A stretch of DNA of 64,000 nucleotides from assembly GCF_000470775.1 (NCBI RefSeq), contig NC_022438.1, forward strand, positions 124,001 through 188,000, given 5' to 3'. Below are positions 7,530 through 16,570 of this stretch, in pieces (position 1 is the stretch's first letter; every line of letters starts with the position of its first letter). The notes below the pieces were generated by a model. It saw only the letters and a program-made list of their open reading frames with translations. It was not told the origin of the DNA and ran no database searches. Origin of the DNA: Leifsonia xyli subsp. cynodontis DSM 46306 (GTDB lineage: Bacteria; Actinomycetota; Actinomycetes; Actinomycetales; Microbacteriaceae). Position numbers and translations under genes: made by a program.

Positions 7530-8192
7530 ATGCGCAGCGATATCCTCCGGGCGGAAGAGGCGGCCGACGCCCTCCGCTGGGAGATCACCGACGGCGAACT
7601 CCTCCCGGGCGCAGCCCTTCCGGAAGCGGTGATCGCCGGGCGGCTCGGCGTCTCCCGCAACACGCTCCGCGAGGCGTTCCGCCTGCTCGGGCAGGACGGC
7701 CTCCTGGAGCACTCGCCGAACCGCGGGGCTTTCGTCGCCGTCCCGACGGTCGGGGCGATCCTGGACATCTACCGGGTGCGGCGGCTGGTGGAGGGCGAGG
7801 CGGTCGCCGGCTCTTTGCCCGGGCATCCCGCGCTCGTCCGGATGCGGGAGGCCGTCGCCGCTTCCTTCGCTGCCCGCGACGAGGACGATTGGCGCGCGGT
7901 CGGCACGGCGAACATGCTCTTCCACGAGGCGATCGTCGGTCTGGCCGACAGCCCACGGCTGACCGGGCTCCATCGCCGGATCGCCGCCGAACTCCGCTTG
8001 GCGTTCGGCCTCGCCGACGACCTCGAATACCTCCACTCGCCGTTTCTGCGCGCCAACCTCGAGATCCTCGAGGCGCTCGAAGCCGGCGAAGCGGCCCGTG
8101 CGGCGGTCCTGCTCGACGAGTGCCTGATCCGCGGCGAGCGTGTGCTGCTGTCGGTCTTCGGCAGCGGACCCGCCCGGGTCTCGGCGGGTTGA
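7530..8192 (+). CDS. GntR-family regulator, FCD (FadR) subfamily
   Basis: A 220-residue protein. Residues 1-70 form a GntR winged helix (LRWEITDGELLPGAALPEAV, GRLGVSRNTLREAFRLLGQDGLLE) and residues 75-210 an all-helical FCD effector domain with the metal-type Asp/His pattern (IYRVRRLVEGEAV, NMLFHEAIVGLADS). It is divergent from the NRAMP/biotin-carrier remnant and separated by a promoter region with paired palindromes, so it most likely repressed that operon. The regulator is intact although its apparent target is destroyed; it may control other genes or be next to decay. Confidence 0.88.
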   Translation: MRSDILRAEEAADALRWEITDGELLPGAALPEAVIAGRLGVSRNTLREAFRLLGQDGLLEHSPNRGAFVAVPTVGAILDIYRVRRLVEGEAVAGSLPGHPALVRMREAVAASFAARDEDDWRAVGTANMLFHEAIVGLADSPRLTGLHRRIAAELRLAFGLADDLEYLHSPFLRANLEILEALEAGEAARAAVLLDECLIRGERVLLSVFGSGPARVSAG

Positions 8193-8354
8193 GGCGGGCG
8201 AAGCGGGGGCTTTGCCGACCGTGGCGTGCGCGGACTGCGGCCGGAATGTCGTACCACGGCATGAGGAGCATGCGCCGTCTGCAATGAGATACTTCTGCGA
8301 GCGCCACCGCCGTCGCGTCCCATCTCGTCCACACCACCCGCCAAGGGGAAGCCC

Positions 8355-11300
8355 GTGCATTTTCTCGCCGTTCTCAGCATGAAGAACCGCGCCCTGATCG
8401 CGCTCACCACCATTGTGGCCGCCGTCTTCGGCGGCATCGCGCTAGGAAACCTCAAACAGGAGCTCGCGCCGTCGATCTCCTTCCCGCAGCTCGTCGTGCT
8501 CTCCAGCTACCCCGGCGCTTCGCCGGAGGTCGTCAACAACGATGTGAGCGCCCCCGTTGAAGCCGCCATCCAGGGCGTTCCCGGCCTTGAGAGCACCTCT
8601 GCGGTCAGCGCCACGAACCAGTCGATCATCACGGCGAAGTTCACCTACGGCAGCGATCTCGCGACGGCCGAGCAGAAGATCGACCAGGCGGTCAACCGCA
8701 TCAAATCGACGCTCCCCTCCGGGGTCGACCCGCAGGTGCTCTCCGGTTCGATCGACGACCTCCCGGTCATCCAGCTCGCGGTCTCCAGCGACGCCGACCA
8801 GCGCCGGCTCGGCGCCGACATCGCCAAGCTCGCCCTGCCGGACATCAAAGAAGTGACCGGCGTCAACGACGCCCAGCTCGTCGGCGAGGTCGGCCAGCGC
8901 GTCACCATCACGCCCGATCCGGCCAAGCTCGCGGTGGCCGGCCTCAGCGTCTCGGCGGTCAAGGACGCGCTTCAGCAGAACGGGGCGCTGCTGCCGGGCG
9001 GCTCGATCACCGAGGATGCCAAGACCCTCACTGTCCAGTCCGGTTCCCAGCTGACGTCTGTCGCCGATATCGCGGGGCTGCCGCTGATCGCCTCGGCGTC
9101 GGGCTCCGGAGCATCGTCGGCCGGGGCCGGGGCCGCCACCCCGCCCACGATCGGCGATGTCGCCACGGTGGCGCAGACCGACGACCCGATCACCTCCGTC
9201 TCTCGCGTGGACGGCAAACCGGCGCTCACCATCGCGGTGACGAAGCTGCCCTCCGCCAACACGGTCGAGGTCTCGCACAAAGTGACCGCGCTCCTGCCCG
9301 AGCTGGAGAAGAAGCTCGGGAACGGCGCGAAGATGACTGTCGTCTTCGACCAGGCCCCGTTCATCACCCAGTCGATCAACTCGCTCGCCGAGGAAGGTCT
9401 GCTCGGTCTGGTGATGGCGGTCATCGTCATTCTGGTGTTCCTGCTGTCGGTGCGCTCGACGCTCGTGACGGCGATCTCCATCCCGACCAGCATCCTGCTG
9501 ACATTCATCGTGATGTGGACCAGTGGGTACACGCTCAACATCATCACGCTCGGCGCGCTCACGATCGCGATCGGGCGGGTGGTGGACGACTCGATCGTCG
9601 TCATCGAGAACATCAAGCGGCAGCTGGTGCCCGGAGCCGACCGGGCGGCGACCATCGTGCGCGCCGTGCGGGAGGTCGCGGGCGCGATCACGGCATCCAC
9701 CATCACGACGGTTGCGGTGTTCCTGCCGCTGGCGTTCGTGGGAGATGTGACCGGCGAACTGTTCCGGCCGTTCGCGCTCACCGTGACCATCGCCCTGCTG
9801 TCGTCGCTGCTCGTGGCGCTGACGATCGTCCCGGTGCTCGCGTACTGGTTCCTGCGCGCGCCGAAGCCGAAGCGCAGCCGCCACACCGCCCAGGAGCCCG
9901 ATGCGGCCAGCCTCTCCATCGACGAGGCGACCGCCGCTGGCGAGGACGAACTGGAGCACCCGTCGCGGCTTCAGCGTGGCTACCTGCCGATCATCCGCTG
10001 GACGCTGCGGCACTCCGCGATCACCGTCGTCCTGGCGCTGGTCGTCCTCGGCGGCACCATCGCCGCCGCACCGCTGATGAAGACCAACTTCCTCGGCTCC
10101 AGCGGCCAGAACTCGCTCACGGTCACCCAGACCCTCGCGCCCGGCGCGAGCCTGCAGGCCAAGGACGACGCCGCCAAGGCCGTGGAGCGGAAACTGCTCG
10201 ACACGAAGGGCGTCCAGACCGTGCAGGTCTCCATCGGCTCCAGCGGCTCGTCGCTGCGGGACGCTTTCACCGGGGGAGGCGGTGGCGCGTCCACCTTCTC
10301 GATCACCACGGACCCGGACGCCGACCAGGAGAAGCTGCAGACGACCATCCAAGACGAGATGGCGGCGATCGACGGCCAGGGCGACATCCAGGTCTCGGCG
10401 CAGAGCGGCTTCGGCGCCTCCAGCGATATCGAGGTGGACATCGCCGCGAGCACGGACGCGGACTTGCAGAAGGCCACCGACGCTGTTGCCGCCGAGCTGA
10501 AGAAGAAGAAGTCGCTGGGCCAGGTGACCGACAACCTCTCCGCCTCGCTGCCCTACGTCTCGGTGACGGTCGACCGCGCGAAGGCGGCCGAGGCCGGGCT
10601 CAGCGAGGTCGCCGTGGGCACCCTCGTGTCGCAGGCGATGCGGCCGACCCAGATCGGCAGCGTGGCGATCGAGAACACCACGCTCACCGTCTACCTGCTG
10701 AGCCAGAATCCGCCCACCACGGTCGCGGAGCTGTCGGCCCTCGGCATCCCGACGGTCAAGGGGGTCGTTCCGCTCAGCACGTTGGCGGCCGTTCAGGAGG
10801 CCAAAGGCCCCTCGACGGTCACCACGCAGCGCGGTCTGCGCACCTCGACCGTGACCGCGACGCCGAGCACCGACAACCTCACGACCGCCAACGCCGAGGT
10901 GTCCCAGGCGCTGAAGGACGCCGATCTCCCGTCGGGGGCCACCGCCACGATCGGGGGTGTCTCCTCCAGCCAGACGGAGGCGTTCGCCCAGCTGGGGCTC
11001 GCGTTGCTGGCGGCCATCCTGATCGTCTACATCGTGATGGTCGCGACGTTCCGCTCGCTGCGCCAGCCGCTGCTGCTGCTCGTCTCGGTGCCGTTCGCGG
11101 CGATCGGCGCGATTCTGCTGCAGATCGCTTCGGGCATCCCGCTCGGCGTCGCCTCGCTCATTGGCGTGCTGATGCTCATCGGCATCGTGGTCACGAACGC
11201 CATCGTGCTCATCGACCTGGTGAACCAGTACCGCCGCCGCGGGCTGAGCGTGGCCGAGGCGGTGGCGCACGGCGCCTCGCGCCGTCTGCGGCCCATCCTG

Positions 11301-11585
11301 ATGACAGCGCTCGCGACCATCGCCGCGCTGTTCCCGATGGCGATCGGCCTCACCGGGCACGGCGGCTTCATCTCCCAGCCGCTGGCGATCGTCGTCATCG
11401 GCGGTCTGCTCTCGTCCACGGTGCTCACGCTGGTGGTGCTGCCGGCGCTGTACAACCTGGTCGAGGGTGCGAAGGAGCGGCGTCAGGCTCGCAAGGCAGG
11501 GACGTCCGAGGGTGGTCCGGGTGCGGGCGGGTCCGCGCCGGAGCCGCCGGTGTTCACCGCGCCGGTCGGTGGACAGCAGATGTGA
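8355..11585 (+). CDS. RND efflux transporter, AcrB/SwrC (HAE1) type
   Basis: A 1076-residue protein from GTG 8355 with AAGGGGAAG just upstream. Layout: TM1 (residues about 10-32), a periplasmic-type porter domain (to about 345), TM2-6 with GRVVDDSIVVIENIK containing the paired Asp of the proton relay, TM7 near 555, a second porter domain with long Gly/Ser-rich loops, and TM8-12 (GLALLAAILIVYIVMVATF onward), ending with a basic tail. In Gram-positive bacteria such single-gene RND proteins (SwrC/YerP) export surfactants or lipids without an outer-membrane partner. No adaptor gene is adjacent. The substrate is unknown. Confidence 0.92.
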   Translation: MHFLAVLSMKNRALIALTTIVAAVFGGIALGNLKQELAPSISFPQLVVLSSYPGASPEVVNNDVSAPVEAAIQGVPGLESTSAVSATNQSIITAKFTYGSDLATAEQKIDQAVNRIKSTLPSGVDPQVLSGSIDDLPVIQLAVSSDADQRRLGADIAKLALPDIKEVTGVNDAQLVGEVGQRVTITPDPAKLAVAGLSVSAVKDALQQNGALLPGGSITEDAKTLTVQSGSQLTSVADIAGLPLIASASGSGASSAGAGAATPPTIGDVATVAQTDDPITSVSRVDGKPALTIAVTKLPSANTVEVSHKVTALLPELEKKLGNGAKMTVVFDQAPFITQSINSLAEEGLLGLVMAVIVILVFLLSVRSTLVTAISIPTSILLTFIVMWTSGYTLNIITLGALTIAIGRVVDDSIVVIENIKRQLVPGADRAATIVRAVREVAGAITASTITTVAVFLPLAFVGDVTGELFRPFALTVTIALLSSLLVALTIVPVLAYWFLRAPKPKRSRHTAQEPDAASLSIDEATAAGEDELEHPSRLQRGYLPIIRWTLRHSAITVVLALVVLGGTIAAAPLMKTNFLGSSGQNSLTVTQTLAPGASLQAKDDAAKAVERKLLDTKGVQTVQVSIGSSGSSLRDAFTGGGGGASTFSITTDPDADQEKLQTTIQDEMAAIDGQGDIQVSAQSGFGASSDIEVDIAASTDADLQKATDAVAAELKKKKSLGQVTDNLSASLPYVSVTVDRAKAAEAGLSEVAVGTLVSQAMRPTQIGSVAIENTTLTVYLLSQNPPTTVAELSALGIPTVKGVVPLSTLAAVQEAKGPSTVTTQRGLRTSTVTATPSTDNLTTANAEVSQALKDADLPSGATATIGGVSSSQTEAFAQLGLALLAAILIVYIVMVATFRSLRQPLLLLVSVPFAAIGAILLQIASGIPLGVASLIGVLMLIGIVVTNAIVLIDLVNQYRRRGLSVAEAVAHGASRRLRPILMTALATIAALFPMAIGLTGHGGFISQPLAIVVIGGLLSSTVLTLVVLPALYNLVEGAKERRQARKAGTSEGGPGAGGSAPEPPVFTAPVGGQQM

Positions 11586-11628
11586 CGGTCGGTTTCGTCG
11601 CCCTTCCCTGAGGCTGTGAACGTGGTGA

Positions 11629-11655
11629 GTGAGGCCCTGCGCGGCAGGGCCTCAC
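11629..11655 (+). terminator. 12-bp perfect hairpin after the RND gene
   Basis: GTGAGGCCCTGC (11629-11640), loop GCG, and GCAGGGCCTCAC (11644-11655), about 45 bp after the transporter stop codon. No T-run follows, but position and stem fit a rho-independent-like terminator. Confidence 0.75.
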
Positions 11656-11717
11656 GGCTGTAGGGCGACGGAGGCGTTCTCCCCGGCATCCTCGCGAATC
11701 TCCTGACTTTCTCGACA

Positions 11718-11845
11718 GCCGGCTCCTTCTCTTCTCCCCTTCCGCTGTTGTTGGGAACGGAGGAGTTCGCGGCCGGGAGTGAGGTGAGAACAGGAAAGGG
11801 AGGAGAGAGGCGGGCGCTGGCGGCTGGTTCTCCTCCGTTTGCGAC
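11718..11845 (+). repeat. Purine/pyrimidine-rich intergenic repeat, degenerate copy
   Basis: A stretch of alternating polypyrimidine (CTCCTTCTCTTCTCCCCTTCC) and polypurine tracts with inverted arms AACGGAGGAG (11756-11765) and CTCCTCCGTT (11830-11839). The core resembles the elements at 46172-46376 and 49884-49974 (GGAAACGGAGG and its complement), so this looks like an eroded member of the same family. It fills the gap between the RND gene and the ureohydrolase. Confidence 0.5.
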
Positions 11846-11970
11846 GCGCGCGACGGTGCGTGGGGGGAGGGGGGAACGGTGTGTGGGGGGAACATCTCTG
11901 TCTGGGATCCCAGACGGGGGATGCCGGACGAGAGACCGCCCCGCATCCCCGACGTTGCTAGCGTCGCGAT

Positions 11971-12875
11971 ATGAGTCTCTCCCTCGATCCCCTGTGGCCC
12001 CGCGCGGGCGCCTGGCCACCGCTGGACGCCCTCCCCGCGGGCGTGTGCGCCGATCTGACGCTCCTCGGCATCCCGACCTGGCGCACGTCGCTCTCGCCGA
12101 CCGGCGCGCACGCGACCCCGGCGGCGGTCCGCGAGGCCTTGCGCCGTTACTCCGAGCATGTCCCGGGCCGCGAGAGGGAGGCGCTGCGCTGCGCTGCGCG
12201 GACGCCGGAGACGTCGCCGAGCCGGACGGCCCCCAGGGCGAGGCGCGCGCCATCGCTGCGATGCGTGCGGCCGTGGCCGCCTCGCGGCTGGTGGTCGCGG
12301 TCGGCGGCGACAATGCGCTCACGGTTCCGGCGGCGCTCGGCGCTTTCGGCGACGATATCGAGGCGGCCGGCCTCATCACGCTGGACGCCCACCACGATCT
12401 CCGCGACGGCGTCTCCAACGGTTCGCCGGTGCGCCGCCTCGTCGAGGCCGGTCTGGCCGGGAGCCGCGTCGTGCAGATCGGGATCGCGGACTTCGCAAAC
12501 TCGGCCGCGTATGCGAGCCGGGCGGCGGACCTCGGGATCACGGTCGTCCGCCGCGATGCGCTCCACGAACGCCCCCCGGAGGATGTGATGGCCGAGGCGG
12601 TGGAGATCGCCGGGGCGGCCGGAGGGCCGGTGCATGTGGACCTGGACGTCGATGTGTGCGATCGCTCGGTCGCGCCGGGATGCCCGGCTTCGGCGCCCGG
12701 TGGCCTCGCCACCTGGGAGCTGCGCCGATTCGCGCGGCTCGCGGGCGCGGCGTCCGTCGTGCGCTCGGTGGACATCGCCGAGGTCGATGCGACCTCCGAC
12801 ACACCTGATCAGCGCACTGTCCGACTCGCGGCGCTGCTCGTGCTGGAAGCGGCCGCCGGGGTCGCGGAGCGCTGA
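11971..12875 (+). pseudogene. Ureohydrolase (formimidoylglutamase/agmatinase family), broken by one extra GCGCT unit
   Basis: Starts at ATG 11971 (MSLSLDPLWPRAG) with the ureohydrolase N-terminus LLGIPTWRTSLSPTGAHATP. After a GCGCT tandem repeat at 12181-12195 the frame is lost, but the family motifs continue in another frame: VAVGGDNALT, ITLDAHHDLRDG, then VHVDLDVDVCDRSVAPGCP. Removing one 5-bp unit restores a single frame of about 300 residues. The enzyme would hydrolyse a guanidino or formimino compound using a Mn2 site. The usual metal-binding His in the GGDH motif is Asn here, as in some divergent members, so the substrate is uncertain. It ends convergently with the next gene. Confidence 0.85.
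12181..12195 (+). repeat. GCGCT pentanucleotide, three tandem copies
   Basis: GCGCTGCGCTGCGCT lies inside the ureohydrolase gene at the point where its frame is lost. Two copies instead of three would restore the reading frame. Such repeats expand and contract by slipped-strand replication. Confidence 0.85.
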
Positions 12876-12922
12876 GGGCGGGCCGGAGGAGCAGGCCAGG
12901 AGCGGCCAGGAACCAGAGACGC

Positions 12923-12953
12923 CCCCGGGCAGCGGACGACCCGCTGCCCGGGG
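12923..12953. terminator. Bidirectional terminator between convergent genes
   Basis: Arms CCCCGGGCAGCGG (12923-12935) and CCGCTGCCCGGGG (12941-12953) are a perfect 13-bp stem with a 5-nt loop, placed between the ends of the ureohydrolase (+) and the glycosidase (-). Confidence 0.8.
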
Positions 12954-12959
12954 AGGCGC

Positions 12960-15900
12960 TCAGTGCCGCAGGGGGCGCAGGCGCCGCGAGAGCGCCCTCA
13001 GCACGAGGCCCGCGCCGAGCAGCAGCAGCGCGGGCAGCGTCCATCCCCGGGCGTCCGAACCGGTGTTCGCGAGGCCGCTCCCGGCTGCGCTCGCAGGGGC
13101 GGCTCTTCCGGGGGCGGCCAGGCCGTCGATCGTCTCCGCCTCGGGCGCGGTCGTCTCGGGCTCGGTCGTTTCCGGCCCGGAGCCCGCGAAGCTGTGCGTC
13201 CACGATGTCGTCGCGTCGAGGGCGAAGAGCGCTCTGCCCATGGGGCGGGCGGCGATCGTGACGGTGCCGCTTCCCGCGTAGCGTCCGGCGGCGAGGACGG
13301 CCCCGTTCAGGGTGTACTCGGCTCCGGGCGCGACCGGGACGGTGTAGCTGCCGGACGCGGATCCGTCCCCGTCGGAGAACACGACCGGCGCGGGCCGCAC
13401 CGCCGAGAGGCCGCCGCGCAGAAGGGTCACTCGGTCGATCGCGATGGTTTCGGCGTCGAGCCGCAGTGCGAAGCTCGGGAGCCACTGTACGAGTGTGCCG
13501 GTGGGGACCGCAGCGTCCACGGGGGCGCTGCCGATGCGGAGCCAGAACCCGTCGCGATCCAGCCAGGAGGTCAGCCGGCCGTTGGTCACGACGGTGGCGA
13601 GACGGTCGCCGGGATGCCAGGTGAGGGGGTGCGCGGCCCCTCCTTCCGCCTCGCTCTGCCCGGTGGCGCCGATCACCACATTGACTCCGCTCTCGCTCTT
13701 CGAGGCGTTGTACCAGCTCATCGCGAAATCGTCCGGTCCTCCCGAGGACCCGATGAACAGGCTGTTCTCGACCGGTCTCCCGGCGGCCGTCGCCCGCGGT
13801 TCCACGATCAGCGCGAACTCCTCCGTCGCGGCGACCGGGATGCGGACGAGTCCGCGCGCCCGGCGGTCCGTCGTCGCCAGCAGCACACCCTCTTCGGTGT
13901 CGACGGCGAAGTCGGGCGCTGGTTCGCCGAGGCCTCCCGTGATGTCGTACTCGCCGAGCCGGTCGCTGGAGAAGTCGTCGTCCCAGACGGCATCGCCGAA
14001 GCGAGGGGGATCGAAGGCCCAGGTGGCGGAGGCCAGCGCGCTGGCGCTGCGGCCGGCGGCCGTCGACAGTGCTTCGTAGCGCAGCGGGGTCGCCTCTCCC
14101 CGGTCCAGCGTGGCCGGCGCCGTCACCCGACAGGTCGTCTCCACCGTCCCGGGGCTGGCGTCGCGTGGCGAAGCGGATTCCACCCGCTCGACCGTCCAGC
14201 CCCGCGGGGCGAGGAGCCGATCGCTGGCGACACGGCTGTCCCCGATCGTGGCGAGGCGGGTTGTGACGTCCGTCGAAAGCCCCGGTTCGACGGCGACCGT
14301 GCCGTCCGGCCGGGTCTCGATCGAGGCGCTCAGGTCGCTGTCGACCGTGCGCCCGGAGCCGAACGAGGTGACACCCCACCCTCTCGCGCCCGGGCGGGTC
14401 TCGCCGACCAGCCGCACGGCGTCGGTGACGATCGGGCTCCCCAGCAGCACACGGGCGGTGGAACCGCCGGCCGGAACGGCCGGGCTGCGTGTCTGATCCA
14501 GCGGCTCCTCCCACTCGCCGTCCCGGCCTCGGACCAGGAGGCTCCATGAGCCGGGGAGCTGCACGCCGCCGCCATCGTCGTAGAAGGTGACGCGCAGCTC
14601 CCCGACCGAGGTGGGGGCGCCGAAGTCGACCTGAAGCCAGTCGCTCGCGTTCGGTGTGCGGTAGGTGGTCCACCATGTCGAGGGGATGTCCAGATCGAAG
14701 TCCTGTCCGTCGGTCGCCTTGCCCGGGGCGTCGCCGGGGTTGGAATACGAGGCGCTGGCGCGCGGGAAGCCGGCTCCCGAGGGGTTCGCCGCGTCGTCCA
14801 CCTGCCGTGGGAGCGCGGCCGGTTCTGCCGGGCTCAGGGGGACGGTGACATCGCCGAGGGCGGCCTGGTTGTGGATGAGCACGCCGTCCTGGAAGACGCT
14901 CAGACCCGCGCCCGCGCGGTAGTGGCTGCCGTCCTGGTCCCACAGCACGGTGAGGTTGTGGCCGTGGTACGGGACGTTCTCGGCCGCGAAGCGGTCCCAG
15001 CCGTCGGCGGCCTACGGGGCGATCCGCACGCTGTCCCCGGTCGAGCCGCGGATGCCGATCAGACCTTCGAGGACGATGTCGTCGAAGGTGGAGTGGTTGT
15101 AGTCCTCACTGTGGTTGTACCCGTCGTAGAGCCAGCGGTCCTGGTCCGGGTCGTGCGCTTCGGCGATGTAGGGACGGCCGTCCTTGCGCTGGGTGAGCGC
15201 GTAGTCGCGCACGAGCCCGGCGAAGTCGTTCGCGGTCACGATGTCCTGCGCCGGGTAGTCGGCTAGGAGGTTGGCGGCGGCGGTGAGGGTGTCTGGCTCG
15301 TCGCGTAGGGCCAGGAGGGGTCGTCCCAGCGGCAGCAGTTCGCGGCCTCGTGCAGGTACCAGGGGCTGCGGCGCTCCACGGTGGTGGGTCCGAAGCGCGC
15401 CTTGAAGCCCTGCGGATCGAGCAACTGCTCCCAGGCGACGGTGTTCTCCGCCGGGGCCATCCCGAAGTACCAGGGCACGAACCCGATTTGCTCGCGGTCG
15501 GCGATGCGGGCCAGGCCCGGGTTGCCGTCGCGCATCACATGTTTGTAGAACTTGTCCTCGGGGTCCCAGAGCAGGGCCTCCTGAGCGGTTCGCAGCCGTG
15601 CGGCCGCGGCCGCGTAGCGCTCGGCCTTCGCGGTGTCTCCGACGATGCGGGCGAGCTCCGAGATCGCCAGCGCATCGCCGTACTGGTAGGCGTTGATGGT
15701 CGGGCGGTATCCCGCGCCGCCGTGGTAGGGGTCGTCGCTCTGGTACGAGCTCGCGGTGTACTCCATCGCATCCCAGACGGGGACTTGCCTGTACAGGCCG
15801 GTGGCCTCGTCGTACTGGGGCGCCCATCCCTCCCACTGCTTCTCCAGCGCGGGGAGCAGCGCCGTGGCCGCGCGGAGGTCGCCGGTGATCCTCGCCCGCT

Positions 15901-16459
15901 GGAGCACACTGTCGGCGATCCAGAACGAGTACTGGTGAGCCCAGTCCGTGGTGTTCTCGTTGAGGCCGTCGGTGGCGGGTTTGGCCCCCGATCCGGAGCC
16001 GGAGAGCCAGTAGTCGACATAGTCGTCCAGGTAGCGGGTGTCGCGCAGCCAGCGCCCCTCGCGCAGGTGGTGGCCGGCCGCGGCCGAGATCGACCTGCCC
16101 GGCGCGGCGTATCCCGCGCCGGGCAGGAACTCCGTGACGATCCAGCCGTCCTGGGGGCCGGTGTACTTCAGCGCTTCTTTGAACACGCGCTAGCGGTAGT
16201 AGTAGGTCGCCTCGATGTCGGCGTCGGGCAGGTCGACGAAGGGGATGTTCGCCTCGTACCAGCCGGGATCGCTGAGCCCGGACAGCTTCGCGTCGTGGTC
16301 GAGGAAGGAGGTGCCTGCGCCCACAGCGGGCCGGAACGCGTCTGTGGGGGCCACGGGATCGGAGGCGGCTGCGGACTCGGCTGCGGAGACGGGGAGCAGC
16401 GCGCCCACCGCCAGGGCGATCGGGGTGAGGAGTGCGAGACAGCGGGCGAAGCGTTTCAT
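12960..16459 (-). pseudogene. Cell-wall-anchored six-hairpin glycosidase (MGH1-like), multiply inactivated
   Basis: Starts leftward at ATG 16459 with a signal peptide (MKRFARCLALLTPIALAVGA) and a catalytic alpha/alpha-barrel-like region (IEATYYYR, LNENTTDWAHQYSFWIADSVLQ, VWDAMEYTASSY, YGDALAISELARIVGD). Inactivation: in-frame TAG at 16190-16192, a frameshift near 15300 and in-frame TAG at 15012-15014. The rest (12960-14948) is open: a discoidin-like carbohydrate-binding segment, a lectin-like region, a small beta domain (GSYTVPVAPGAEYTL), a Thr/Glu linker, LANTG and a TM helix with Arg-rich tail. Full length would be about 1160 residues. LANTG fits class E sortase anchoring. Trehalase/glucosidase-like specificity is possible but not provable. 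Confidence 0.8.
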
Positions 16460-16570
16460 GCGGTGGGTCCTGACAGCGTGCGGGGAGCGGGTGGGTGGGA
16501 GAGCGGGCGCAAGCGTGGCGGCCCCCGATCCGGGATGGGGACGGGGGACCGCCGCGGGTTCAGCCGGCGC

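Noticed and set aside
8442..11360. A 972-residue open frame on the minus strand
   Set aside because: Antisense shadow of the RND transporter; no family motifs and a skewed composition.
15012..16192. Recoding of TAG (pyrrolysine-like) to explain the in-frame stops
   Set aside because: The same gene also has a frameshift, and decay is widespread in the window; no recoding genes or structures are seen.
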